A stretch of DNA of 64,000 bases, taken from Rhodocollybia butyracea. Taxonomy: Eukaryota > Basidiomycota > Agaricomycetes > Agaricales > Omphalotaceae. The position numbers and the translations under genes were made by a program. The notes beneath the pieces were generated by a model. The model did no database searches, was not told the DNA's origin, and saw nothing but the letters and a program-made list of their open reading frames with translations. Shown piece after piece: positions 1-11,996 of the stretch (positions are counted from its first letter, which is position 1; each line of letters begins with the position of its first letter). Location of the stretch: positions 62,001 through 126,000 of the forward strand of contig JADNRY010000143.1 in NCBI GenBank assembly GCA_015501585.1. The letters are read 5' to 3'.

Positions 1-2
1 AT

Positions 3-131
3 GGGCTTCCAAATAACCCAGACAGAGAAACAGATGCCTCGCTTCGTGAAGCTGGTTACCGTATGCGAATCGAAATCCTAGACCAAGTGTTTCCCGCTCA
101 TTTGTATAACCACATGATTAGAAATTACTAA
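3..131 (+). CDS. 3' end of an unidentified gene running in from the left edge
   Basis: An open frame enters from the window edge and stops with TAA at 129-131, giving 42 residues that look like ordinary protein (charged, with GYRMRIEILDQVFPAHLYNH). It converges with the Myb/SANT-like gene, leaving only 8 bp between the two stop codons. In fungi, a Myb/SANT ORF facing another ORF can be the accessory gene of a PIF/Harbinger-type transposon. That would make this a possible transposase tail, but too little is visible to call it. Confidence 0.4.
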   Translation, partial: GLPNNPDRETDASLREAGYRMRIEILDQVFPAHLYNHMIRNY

Positions 132-139
132 AACTAAGG

Positions 140-1347
140 CTAATTTTTCTTAACGATAGTAGAGAAAATAAAGCTCTGAAGTTCAGTCCGCATTTCATCT
201 GTAATGAAGGGATCCGTCAACAGCTCCCTTGCACGATTCACCTGCTCCTTCTCCTCAAGCAATTTAAGTCTCCGCTCCTCCAGTTGATGCTTCTTCTCGT
301 CAAGCCCTACTTTATTGTTCAAGTAAGATGTGATCGAAGTTGTTGTTTCTTGGAATTGGTCGCGCACACGGGATGCACGAGAGGTGCTGGCAGGCTTAGC
401 TGTGGGTGTGTTAACTTTGTTGGCAGGTGTTTTGGGTGCTGCAACCTTCTCCAACTTGGGCGATACTATGTTATCGTCATCCGAATCATCCATGGTTGTC
501 AAATCCAGCATACTTTCAGAGCAAGAAACATTTCCAGCACGGAAAGCTTCAGGCTTGAGTGGAGAGATGTCTGATGCGGAACTAATGTTCAGCGTGCGCT
601 CAGTCTTGGGATTACTATCGAGACTGTAATAAAATGTGAGCACTATGCACAAGAAAGGAAATGATTGACATACCGATCTGCAAATAGCAGCCTTTATCCA
701 TCCATTTCTTCATCTTCTCGAAAGTCAAAGAACCAATTTCCTCTCCCAAGTCCTTTGCACGGGCCATCTTCCGTTTGAAACCCTCCTTTTCATCTTTGTC
801 AGCATCGCCTCCGCCCCCAGTAATCTTGTGAATTGCACGGATGGCCCTGTAGAGCTTCACAGAGCGACCATAAAAGCTTTCGCAGGCTGCCAAATCGCGG
901 GTTTTGACCTCTGCGGCAGCCTAATAAACAGAAATGAATCAGAATACAATGTACATTGAATTGCAAGCACGTACATCTTTAAAAACTCTCTTTGGATGGA
1001 CTTGAAGGGTCTCCCACGTACTGTCTCTGTCTGGGCCAAGAATAAATTTGAATAGCATTGCGGCTTCTGTGTCAGACCAGTGCCCTTTTCCTGGTTCCTT
1101 TTTGATCTCCTTTTTGGGCTTTTTTGGTTTTGTGGCATTGGGAGAGGGACTCGGAGAAGCTGATTGCTTGCCTACAGTCTGTGTAGGCTGCTGAGTCTCT
1201 GTTAGAGGTTGACGTTGAGGCGATTTTGACAACCTCTTGTCTTGATCTTCCAATGTCTTCGCTGCATCTAAAAGTGCTTGGACAGGGTCCTTAATAATTT
1301 TCTAGTTAGTAAAATTACTTCCAGGCATATAAGTAGTGTCCTACCAT
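140..1347 (-). CDS. Myb/SANT-like DNA-binding protein, spliced
   Basis: The proposed ATG (1347-1345) sits at the end of a tiny first exon, followed by a 43-nt intron (GTAGGA...CTAG). Exon 2 is 1301-975 and exon 3 is 920-674. Exon 2 has a proline/serine/lysine-rich stretch, then a Myb/SANT-like core (GHWSDTEAAMLFKFIL, with WETLQVHPKR following). The C-terminal part (652-140) is acidic, then lysine/alanine-rich, and ends in a predicted coiled coil (DEKKHQLEERRLKLLEEKEQ). The last intron is ambiguous. The best acceptor (TTACAG, 50 nt) breaks the frame, whereas a 31-nt intron (673-643) keeps it, so the gene may carry a one-base lesion. This architecture is typical of accessory ORFs of fungal DNA transposons and of lineage-expanded host genes. 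The role is inferred to be DNA binding in the nucleus. Confidence 0.6.
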
Positions 1348-1744
1348 GCAAAATACAACTTTCAAGGTATAGGATACCACGGAAATATGGGGAAAAAACA
1401 GGTTTATTCAGAATCTACTAGCACTACACTGTACGGCCGATCATCGGAAACTAATATCTTGGCGTTGCAAAATGATGTGAGGCGGGCGAAATGAAACAAT
1501 GCAAGAATTGAGCAGCCCTATTGGACTTAAGCCCGGCTCGCTATTTGTGGTGGTGGCAAATAGCGATAGCAAATAGTGCTGTATTAGTAATTTCCCATTA
1601 AGGAATGATATTCACACCACGTGAATGCTATTTCCGCTGCTGTTCTATTGTTCGCGTTCACAAACAACAACAATGTTCATCCGCCACTTATCTTGCCTTT
1701 GCTCTACTTTATATTCATCGAATACACATATCTTCGCTTCTCAC
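1348..1744. other. divergent intergenic region, shared promoter candidate
   Basis: About 400 bp separate the start of the Myb/SANT-like gene (minus) from the start of the exonuclease-fusion gene (plus). The stretch contains GCTATTTG and its reverse complement CAAATAGC around a GGTGGTGGTGG core (about 1540-1580). No clear TATA box or coding signal was seen. The spacing would allow one bidirectional promoter, which is an inference only. Confidence 0.3.
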
Positions 1745-4021
1745 AATGCCTGACTCAACTTCAAACTTTTCTTCCAATGCAGACACTCAATTTGTGTTCT
1801 ACCAACCTCCCAACACATCCAGCTCTAATACCGAAGGTAGCGGTACCAGGAATGAGCCTCAGCGCAAGCCGGGACGACCAAAACGCTCAGAATCTGTACT
1901 GCAATATGTACCACATGAAGAGGCAGGCCCGAAACATCCTGTTGGGCAACCTCGAGGTTCAGGTCATAGACAGCAGGTAGAGAGGGATCTAGCAAGGCAG
2001 AGAAGAGATACTCCAGCTTCATATCAACCTATTGGCTTGGTGAGTAATTACAACTACTGTCTGTTTTCCAAAATACTGATTTTTTCTCAAGGTTGTCCCA
2101 GGTACCAGCTCTGGATCTAATGCCTCGACATGGGACACTCTAATGCATCGGAACCCATCTTCTTCCACCATGCGCTCCCCTTCGGCTGTCTCTTCTCCAC
2201 CAGAACAGCCATCTACTTTGTTGATACATTCTGAACATGTACCTTCCAAAAATATATCTATGTCTTCGTTATCGTCTCACACCGTTCTTGAGCGCGCACA
2301 AGCATCCTCTCTACTGAGATTGAGAGTGATCCTGATGTTATTACACATGTCCCAAGCATTGTTTCTGATCCTGAGTGCCCATCACACCCTGTATGCATGG
2401 ATGACAACGAGATGCCTGAGGACCAGATTGACTCACTCATGGCTGAAGGAATCGGCAAAGACAGCTTAGGTGAGGAAAATTCTGAAGAGGACAGAGATGA
2501 GTACAATGAAGAGAAGAACTTTGATTTCGAGGATCCTGAGACATCCCAAGTGAAGCCAAAGAAGGCAACAAATGCAAAGCCATATCCTTCGTGGTTCCAG
2601 GATTGCCTTAAAGAAGTGACAACTCAATTAAAAGATGATCGTTCAATCCTTTCTGGCCAGTCTCGACTGCATACATCTGGCTTATTTTGGTTTCCAACAA
2701 AGTCGCTGTGGTCGGTCCTGCAAAAACCTGTTCTCCATCCAATGGATCTCTTTATTCCTCAGTTCTTCTTGTGGGATCCGGATGATCTCATTTCCATTGG
2801 TATCAGCTGTCCTTCATGCAACCAAAGTCTCAACCGGAATGGGATCTTGCCCCATCCTTGTCATATAGTCGATATTGATTGCTCATTCTGGATCGTTGGT
2901 TATAGTTACTGCTGTCGTTCATGTAAAAAGAACTATCGCAGCTGGGACCGCCGTATCTTGGCCAAGCTTCCGCCGCAACTTTCTGCACAATTTCCAGCAC
3001 ATCTTACATGGCAAAGTGGACTTTCATTGTGAGCGCTAGGTGTATTACGGTCCTGCCTCCAGAATGGAATGGGTGCTCATCAAGTTGCGGGCATGTTTCG
3101 GGTTCAGCACTTGCTGCGATATGATGAACTACGCCGTCAGTACCTGCTCACTCTCATGGACCGCATCAATATGCCAGGTCAAGTTTACGAAGCTTTTCTT
3201 CCATTCGAGGACGGCTCAGATAAAGGCTTTCATGGTTTTGTTCCAAGTGGACAGTGGTTTCGAGATGTCTATGATAGCCTCATAGAGAGCCATAAGGATA
3301 GCTTCAATCAGCACACTGCGATGTTGACAGCACGAGTTTGTGCTATTGATCACAGTCACAAGGTACTGTTCTCAATTTCTTCTTGGCATATACAGTATCT
3401 GATGTACACTGTAGCTGGCTAAACACATTGCCAAAATTGACAGTGTTCCTATATTCATAGGATTGCTTACGGTCACTAATGACAAGGGCGAAATTCGGGT
3501 GTGCAACTTTGTTGCCTCTAAAGCTCACTCACAATTCACGGATGTGCTGAAGAAGGTGAAGGCATCGCTGGACCTATATGGCCATGAGCAACCTCAAGTG
3601 TTCTATACCGATAATATGTCTGATAAGGGAATGCTTGAGGAGTGTTTTCCATCACTTCTTGAAGATGTTATTCCAGTTGAAAAGCATTCAGCCCTTCCGT
3701 TATTTTCCATTCCCACTACAATCACACCCATAGTTCTAAACTCAACCCAGTCAATTGACAATGCACTTCGTGCAATTATGAGTTGTCTTCCAGAGTCAAG
3801 TGGTCAGCTTGTAGTGGGATTTGACTCAGAGTGGAATGTTGATGTATCAGAGGATGGCCAAGTTCAAGGAAAGGCACCAACAGTTGTTGTTCAGATAGCA
3901 CTGAAGGAGCAAGTCTTCATATTACAGGTACATAGTTGTCAAATTTTTGCACCAGTTTTTGAGACTCATATTCTATTAGATTGGACAGCAAACAGCGTTG
4001 CATCAGCTTCCTCAACAGCTA

Positions 4022-7000
4022 AGGTAGGGGACAAGCAAACACTGCTAACCCCACGTGACTGATTCGTGACACTCTTATTTAGTAATTTTTTGTTCACACA
4101 CGCTTCTTTGTAGTGTAGTTGCACAACTAAACAACTTCGCGTAAATCTGTCACTAAAATATATTTGAATACATCTCAGAAGGCCTCTGTTTTTTTCCTGA
4201 GATTTTACATGGAAATTTGAGAGACTAGATTGCAAAATACTGCATGGTCCACACAATTTGAGCACTTTTCTCCTTCACTTTCATCCAGAAATGCTCTGAT
4301 AATGCCTAAACGCAAAAAAATTCATTGAGGCACGGATAGTAAACTTGGGAAAGGGTTTATCGAAGGTCAAAGAGACTCTCTCACCACGGAAAAAGCAAAG
4401 GAAAACTACAGTGTGTTGCCTAACCAATGACCCATGCTACATACTTACAGACAGGTTGCTTCTCAATCTCAGGTTCTCGATACTCCTATAGAGGCTCTAA
4501 ACACTGATGAGCCCATTGGCAATGAATTAGAATGTGAAAATGTCTTCGAACAGACATCTAACCAGTGAACTAAATTCAGATTGAATCACATACCACAGCT
4601 GTCGATTCCGTCATCTCCGATGAAATTCTTTCGTCTTAATTTCCCTCTTGCATCTAAAATCCAGCAAATATTTAGCCCCAAAAAGTCAAAGACTCAGTCC
4701 ACTTCCCCCAATCTAGAACATCTTACCAAAAACCCTGCTGCTGATACGGAATCAGATAACATCTCTTTTCTGGCGCATCGTCAGATATTACGCAATTCGG
4801 TTCCTATTGACGCGTTAATATTGGACTCTGACACGATCAATAGCGCATTGAGTGCTTCTGCTTCTTTCCCGTCATCCCAGAGTTCCATGAGCAGTGATAA
4901 TTTTTTGCAGTCATGTTCCGGATCTTCCACACAATCACATCTTGGATCTCCTGTACAGTCGTGTCACTCCACGCAAACACATCCTGAGACTCCACAGTCA
5001 GATTGGGCAAAGAAGCGCCAGCGTCAGAAGCAGAACAGAGCAAAGAAAAAGTCAGATCATGAGAATAATCTCAAAGAAGAATGTTACGCAGATGGTAAAC
5101 TTCGTGAAGCCCCTACAATTCTATTGGCTCAGGCAGCTGTCATTGATCTCCTTGCCCATTTGAAGGGTGAGCCTCGTGGAAAGAGTGGAGGATATAAGCA
5201 TGCTCACATCGACTTTTTCACCCAGGAGAAATTGGAGGGAATGCGCAGCTTTCTCAAGCTTTATACAGATCCGCGCTCTAAAACTTATGGACAATGGTGG
5301 GCATCATCATTACAGGCTGCAATTACCCTTGGACGTGGTACCTACTGTGCTCGACAGCTCCGGATCCTTGCACGAGCATATATTCGGGATCGTAAACTGC
5401 TCCCTAATAATCCATATGGACGGTGGACAACATGCATGCTTGCAGATGAAGATCTCGTCAATGAAACCAACCTTTATTTACAGGAGCTCGGTAATAAAAT
5501 CACAGCTGAGAAGCTCGTTCAGTATCTCGCTCGTCCAGATGTCATGGAACAACATTCAATTGACAAGATGATCAGTGTCCGTACTGCTCGTCGGTACCTA
5601 AATACACTTAACTACAGGTTTGCCTTGGCGAAGAAAGGACAGTATAAAGATGGGCATGAAAGGCCAGATGTAGTCAGAGATCGTGACAAACGGTTCATCC
5701 CGAAGATGCAATCTCTTCTTTTGCGTGCACAGATGTTTGATAAAGATGGGTATCCACTTCCTCCCCCTACTTTTGAAGGGAAACCTGTGGTAGTCTGGTA
5801 TCATGACGAGTCTATCTTTTATGCACATGATCGTCGTCGAAAGACTTGGTATCACAAGGAATCTCCTGCCCAACTGCATTCCAAGGGTGATGGCGCCGCA
5901 TTCATGATTGCAGACTATGTCTCAGACAGATTTGGTTTTCTTGCCAGTCCAGATGGTACAATGAATGCTCGATGTGAATTTCAACCAGGGAAAAACAAGG
6001 ATGGTTATTTCACATGCGAGGACATCTGTGCACAGGCTAATGATGCAATTGACATTCTCACCAAGTGGTACCCAGAATATGATCATATCTTTGTCTACGA
6101 TAATGCAACAACACATCTGAAGCGCTCTGATGGTTTGTTATCTGCCCGCCATATGCCCATGCGCCCTTCAAAAAACTTTCTTGTGGAAGTTAATGAGCGC
6201 GATGGAAATGGAAAGCCAGTGTACAAACCAGATGGGAAAATTTCGAAAATCAAAGTCCAAATGGGACTGGCAACATTCACAGATGGTAGTCCTCAGTCGC
6301 TCTACTTTCCGCCAGATCATCCCAAGCAGGGCTGTTCAAAGGGATGGAAAGTATTCTGCATGAGCGGGTATTGACACAAAGAATAAGAAGGCAGAGTGTA
6401 CAGGATTCAAGTGCACTGCCGATGCAACTGATTGTTGTATGCAACGAATTCTTTTCAATGAACCTGACTTCGTCAATGTTCCCTCCATCCTGCAGACTCA
6501 GTGCCTTGAGAGGGGAGTTGAAGTTGTATTTCTCCCAAAGTTCCACTGTGAATTAAATCCAATTGAACAGTGCTGGGGATATGCAAAACGTCTCTATCGT
6601 TTCTGCCCGGAGTCTGCCCAAGAAGATGATCTTCGGAGAAATACATTAGAATCACTGGACCAGATACCCTTGTTATCAATTCGACGTTTCTTCACCCAAT
6701 CTCAATGGTTCATGCATGCATATGATTGTGGACTGAATGGACGACAGGCTGCCTGGGCTGCCCAAAAATATAGAGGCCATCGTGTGCTCCCAGAGAATAT
6801 CATGCGAGAACTACTTGACCAAGACATCACTTAATTAGTAGTACATCCTTTATCACATACACTGTACTCCGATAAATTGTATTTGTAGTTACAGCACATA
6901 CATAGCTCTAGTACATATTCTGCACCGTATTTAACATACCTAGCTTGACGTGTGTTTAGTTGTAGCATACTTATTTCACGCAGTACATAGGTTAATCATT

Positions 7001-7231
7001 AGTATTTTGCTATCTAGTCCTTCAGATTCCATAATAAAATCACACAAAAAATGGAGCGACATTTTATGACATATTTCAACAGATTTTAGTAAGGGATTTA
7101 CGAGAACTGCTCTGGTTGTGCTGATATGACACGAAGAAGTGTGTGTGAACAAAAAATTACTATATGAGGAGCGTGATTGTAACGCGTTACTCACTCACGT
7201 GGGGTTGGCAGCGTTTGCCTGTCCCCTACCT
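4022..7231 (+). mobile_element. complete Tc1/mariner-type DNA transposon, 3,210 bp
   Basis: TA dinucleotides flank the element on both sides (4020-4021 and 7232-7233). The ends are inverted copies starting AGGTAGGGGACA, and similarity between the two ends continues inward for roughly 200 bp (4022-4250 against 7005-7231). It carries one transposase gene. The element lies in an exon of the exonuclease-fusion gene between motifs I and II. Joining the flanks with a single TA gives an uninterrupted frame across the site. This is the signature of a cut-and-paste insertion into a gene that was open at that point. The long TIRs differ at many positions, so the insertion is not very recent. Confidence 0.92.
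4581..6834 (+). pseudogene. Tc1/mariner-like DDE transposase with frameshifts
   Basis: The main frame (4581-6374) has a low-complexity serine/glutamine N-terminus, a basic stretch (KKRQRQKQNRAKKKSD) and helical DNA-binding regions. The catalytic core has YHDESIFYAHDRRRKTWYH (first Asp, about 5810) and FVYDNATTH (second Asp, about 6095). The rest is in other frames: FKGMESILHERG follows a one-base shift near 6333, and 6439-6834 follows a second shift near 6368. That last part holds FLPKFHCELNPIEQCWGYAK, whose NPIE provides the third acidic residue. A lysine-rich leader beginning at 4302 may be an N-terminal exon. The enzyme would excise and reinsert the surrounding element at TA sites. With two frameshifts this copy is probably inactive. 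The family belongs to the IS630-Tc1-mariner group. Confidence 0.85.
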
Positions 7232-9383
7232 TAATACTTTTTCTTCAAGAACCTCATATCCTCAAGGCAGGCCGGATGGTCAATGCTGATCTTCGCCAGC
7301 TGGAAACACTGTCTGGAAAAGGTCCATTTTGGGGAGGCTTGGAGCTTGGTACCTTTGCAAAACAACAATTTTTTGATCTCTGATGCACGGATATCATTAA
7401 GTGACCTCACAGCTGCTCTACTCCAGAAGTGTCTTCCAAAAAACCAGACGGAGCGCATTAGTACTAACTGGGCGGACAATGAACTCAGCAAAGGTCAATT
7501 TGACTATGCAGCAAGGGATGCATATGCAAGTCTTATGCTTTTTCATATGATTGATTCAATTCCTATTCCCAAGCCTGTCACCTCAATCACTCCATCCGAA
7601 ACACCTGTTATTATCCTCACCGATGACAAGAAAAAGGTTGCTGCATGTGGAGTCTTATCCTCCTCCAAGGACCGCCATTTCAATGGTGTTGATGTTTCAT
7701 CATGGTGCACTATTGTCCATGTTCACAAAGTCATGATTCCAGGTGCAATCATGAAGTTACATGCAACGGGTACAACAAAGCCGACTCTACATGACTTTGG
7801 TGAAGTTCCGTTTGATATGGTTTGCCTTCGAAGTAACCTCTGAATCAGCTCCTCGATGCCGCCCAATTCTTCTCACACTCCCAGAGCATCATCATCCACT
7901 CTTCAGCCCCTCATCATTCATCCGTTCTCTGGCACAGATATTAGCAACAGCAAAAGTGATGAAGATACTTTGGGTGCTCTTATTGACTCTTCCTTTCCTC
8001 AAAGTGAATTCATGTCAGCTGATATTGAGTCTGCAGACAAGGATGAAGCCAGTGCTCAAATTAGCCGGGATTCTCTTGGTTCACGAGATGGCCTTAACCC
8101 ATCAGTTCAAGTAATTCAAAGTCGTGTAGTGAAAGACCCTTTCCATGTCTTTCACATGATATACATTTCTCGTACTCATGCACTCTGAATTCTGTTTGCA
8201 CAAGCGTTACGTGATGCAATGTTTATTCCTCATCCTGAAGATAAGCGTCGTGTTTTAGACTGGTTGAAGGTAAAAGGTCTTACATGGGAGTTCATGCTTC
8301 AATACAAGTCCCATTGGGTTTGGCGGCATGTTCGTTGTACTATCCCCCCTGCAGAACATTTATATCCTGCCATTCATGATGTTTTTTCCAAGTATGGTCC
8401 ACTCAAGGATGCAAAGACAGGCTTGCCTCTCTTCAGTTCTTCCACATGGAAAACAGTGAAGAATATCCTGGAGCTTGCACGGAATGGTTATCTGTCAGAT
8501 CCACCAGATATTTCATTGCATTACTGTGTTGGTCTTGACTACCAAGCTGGTGGTCTTTGAGTTTGGCGCTGTATCCAGGGGACTAATATGACGGAGGGCG
8601 GGGTCCATACTCACTTGCGTCCTCGAATGCCAACACAAGGAACTTCAATCCAGCATATGCGAGCCTGTTTGTATGATTTTGTTTTACACCACAATTTACA
8701 TGTAAGTTACTATTTTACTGAAGTCATATTTGGAACTGACACTGCAGTACTTCAAGGTTGGAACATTCAATTCAACAGGCAAAAAGTTTTGCAGTCATGA
8801 CTACATCTGGTTGACAAACGAGATTCAAGAACTCGAAATCACAATTGCGGGATACTATTCAGTCAGCTCCAACATCACTTTCATGGGTGAATGGAAATCT
8901 CTACAAACAGACTGACGAAGAAATTGGTATCCTTCCGCTTCCATCTTCTGTGCTTGAGGCTGCGGGTATGCAGACATTTTTGCCTAGCCTAGATCAAAAG
9001 CAAAAACAGCAATTTCTGGTGCAGTTGCAGGGTACTCGAAAAGCAGTACTTCTGATATGTTCTGTTCCTGAACGCGAACTCTTCACCAAGCTCATGTATA
9101 CATCTCAAGAGTTCTATGTCAGCCAAACTGAACTGTCTACACAGGCAGTGAAAATTTGGAACCATTATGCAGAAACGATGCCTGATATCTACTATAAAGT
9201 AAATCTCTGCCCATTCCCCATGCCATCTGCTAACTTCATTGGTTCTCTTCAAAAGCTATCTGAACACTTGTCACAATATGCCAATGGTGATTGGGAAAAG
9301 ACTTCTAATCTGAAACAGTCACTCTCTCAAGCATTTGAGGTCACTGAGTCCATTAAAAAACAGAACCATAATGCAAACCGTTC

Positions 9384-10256
9384 ATCATCTAGTCTCTTGC
9401 GCTATGGAGGCCACAGGAGATATCACAGCATCCGCTGAGGTGTCTCGAGTGGATGTGGAGGGGATTGAATTTGACTCTCGTGTACAGGGAGGCATTCTAG
9501 TAAGCTAATTTCGGTACAATCGATGCCCTAAAATTTTAATGTTTTCGTAGAGTGATGGTCTAGGAGGATTCATTTCCGCCCTATTTACTGTTGCGCCTCT
9601 GTCAGTCTTTGCCCAGAACAATGGAGTTATCGCCATCACATGTTGTGCTAATCGAGTTGCCGGTCGCTGGTGTTGTGCCTTCCTCATCTTGTTTGGTGTA
9701 TTGGGCAAGATCTCTGGGGTCTTTCTTGCGAGTGAGTTACGTGTGGTAGTCTGGTTCTATACTACTTATGAAAATTATAGTTCTGAATCCGATAATTGGA
9801 GCTGTCACGACATTCTTGTTCGCTTCAGTTGCAGTCAGTTTCTGTCTAGTTCATAGTTGGACCGTTAATTTTACTGACAATGCTTCTCAGGTCTCAGGAG
9901 TTCGCGTCCTAGCTCTGATGAAATTCACTCGTCGTGATCGATTCATACTCGCCGCTGGGTTATCCTTGTCCCCACTATATTCACAAACCTTTTCAACAGG
10001 GTGAACAATCCTAACAGCGGCTTGGCTGGACTTTTTAATTCTATTACCATTGTACTCAGTACCCCATGTAAGTACCACAAGAGTCCTAGCAGACTGATAG
10101 TATCTCGACTGAATGATTTAACATCTAGTTCTTGCTGCGGGTTTGGTCGCCCTTATATTGAACGCCATCTTGCCTGTAGAGGTCAACGAGGTGGTGACGA
10201 GGGATGATCAGTCTGATGCTGAGGATCAGCAAGACTGTAATTCTGTGGAGAAATGA
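9384..10256 (+). pseudogene. truncated 3' part of purine permease (duplicated copy)
   Basis: This is the inverted copy of the last exons of the permease at 42539-44992. It starts inside an intron (TCATCTAG acceptor) and runs through ATGDITASAEVSR, the QNNGVIAIT region and GKISGVFLA to the stop at 10254-10256. Introns and the deleted GLS/LVPTIF junction are the same as in the full copy. All N-terminal transmembrane segments are absent. Upstream sequence belongs to the unrelated exonuclease-fusion gene, so this fragment has neither promoter nor start codon and cannot make a transporter. It marks the outer edge of the inverted duplication. Confidence 0.85.
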
Positions 10257-10937
10257 ACTTGGTTGGGCCCCCAATAGTGTTGCATCATAATATCCGGATG
10301 TAATAGTTTTTTCTTTGGGTTGCAGTGGTTGAAAAAATCAAAGCCAGATGACTGACAAAATAGCTTACCGTCGAACAGTGACCAGACTGAGCCTTCAGTC
10401 CATAATTGATTGTGTTCTAGATAAGATAAGGCCCGCGAATGACGATTCAGCGATCGTTAAGCGCTTAAACTTTCTTCCGTCTCTCCATTGCGCATATCGC
10501 GCATTATCTTCAAAATGTTCGCGTAAACACGCACATATCAAGGTCAAGATTTTACCAAGCATACGCCAGTGGACGGTGCTCAAACAATGCTCGAGTTGTC
10601 AAGAAGAGTTAGAGGCATTGATTCTACGAGTGGCGACGAGACGAAAACATCAGTTTGCGTGTTGTTCAGTATCTTGAATGTTAATGCGTTCCATATGATC
10701 TAGAATCATCTGTGTATAGCGCACGGGACGCGAAAACACGTCTAGATTGGAAGCTTAATACTACAAAACGCTTCCATATGGCCGTTACAACGCACATTTC
10801 CACACACCAAACTCCTCACACTAACTTACTTTCTTCATACTTCTCATTCTCCGCCAATAGAGAGTGGTTCAAGTGAGCTTCCTTGCCAGCCTCAATTCTG
10901 TCGTGGTGTTTTTGCGGGGTCGGAGAGCCAGAAGCAT
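10257..10937. other. duplicated intergenic spacer
   Basis: This spacer lies between the permease stop and the Plavaka terminus and is present almost unchanged, inverted, at 41859-42538. The copies differ by one C in a run near 10270. A 109-codon open frame (10348-10677) occurs in both copies but resembles nothing I recognise and has no supporting context. I do not call it a gene. Confidence 0.5.
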
Positions 10938-11996
10938 CAGCAAGTTGGGGAATGTATGGAGGTATGATGCCATACCTCCCATACACTTTCCATACATGTA
11001 TGGCAAAGCAGAGGGTGCATAAACGCCATACATCCATACACTTACTTTACATACATCCATACTTGTCCATAATACCAAATCTGCCATACATCCATGCTCT
11101 CACTCACGCTCACATATTTTCCACGCTATCTATAGCTGTTGTTCTCATATACAATAAATCACACGAGAGGATGCAGACGCAAAAGTTTTCATGTAAAAAC
11201 AATGTAGACTACTATAAGATGAACAGAGACATAGTAATGAAGGGGTTTAAAACCATTAAGAGCACTAAACTTCATTGAAAACCATAGACCCGTGACTCAA
11301 AACAACTGACAGCGGCAGCACTGAACCATAGCTCTGTATGAGAAGTTAGTAATACAGCCCATAGGTTGCGAGAATGGGCGTACTTTAATCAGACATTGTC
11401 ATGCCTAAATCTTCCTCCTCCACTGCGGTGTTATCTCCAGCATTGACAAGGTGCTTGTTGAGCTTGCGCACATTGATGTATGGCTCAGTGCCCTCGAAGA
11501 TAAGCATCCATTTTGCATCACCGCATTTGCTGACAGTTTTGAAGTAAATCCCGCAGTAATCGGCCCATGGTTCTTCACCAAAACTGTCCTTGGTGTTCTT
11601 GGAGGCTCGACCTTTACCTGAATGCTTCCTTTTGTCTTCTTCGGCTCTCCTTGCTACCTCGATTGCATTGGCTCCAAGTTCGAACACGTTGAGTGCTTGA
11701 ATGACCTGCAAAAAAGATGAGCGAACCTGGTAAAAAAAAGACAGGCCACAAAAAGACATACAGCCGTGGCGCAGAGTGCTAAGGCGCCAGTTGGGTATCC
11801 AAAGGGTGACTTGGCCTTGAATGTTTTAGCAGCCTCGCAATGGTGGGTGAAGAGGCCAAGGAGAAAGGGTCCCCGCATGGCCTTGGAACTGGTTGCTCGC
11901 TATTAAAGCATGTTGCATCAGTTGATGGGATAAAACTGAAAAGGTAATACACGCACTGTTGTTCCCGGAGAGCCGTAAGCCCATCTATTTTCCCGA

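Larger units (their letters stand above)
1745..9383 (+). pseudogene. AT-hook / zinc / DDE-like / DEDDy 3'-5' exonuclease fusion protein, decayed and transposon-split
   Basis: From the ATG at 1745 the product shows an AT-hook (RKPGRPKRSE) and an acidic linker. A DUF6729-like region follows with paired cysteines (CPSCN and CCRSCKK, 2800-2940). Next is an RNase-H-like stretch with AIDHSHK (about 3345) and FYTDN (about 3610), then a DEDDy exonuclease: motif I VGFDSEW (about 3820), motif II VNADLRQL (about 7280), motif III YAARDAYA (about 7510). The conserved-looking C-terminal half contains GTNMTEGGVHTHLRPRMP. Introns lie near 3361-3413 and 3928-3980. Lesions are frameshifts near 2300, 7375 and 8855, in-frame TGA at 3030, 7841 and 8558, and the 4022-7231 insertion. 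At 9384 the frame runs into the duplicated permease segment, so the true C-terminus is lost. Such fusions recur in mushroom genomes, and whether they are transposon or host genes is unclear to me. Confidence 0.65.

Noticed and set aside
10348..10677. 109-codon open frame in the duplicated spacer (also 42119-42448)
   Set aside because: It is conserved between arms only because the DNA is a recent duplicate; no motif or splice context supports it.
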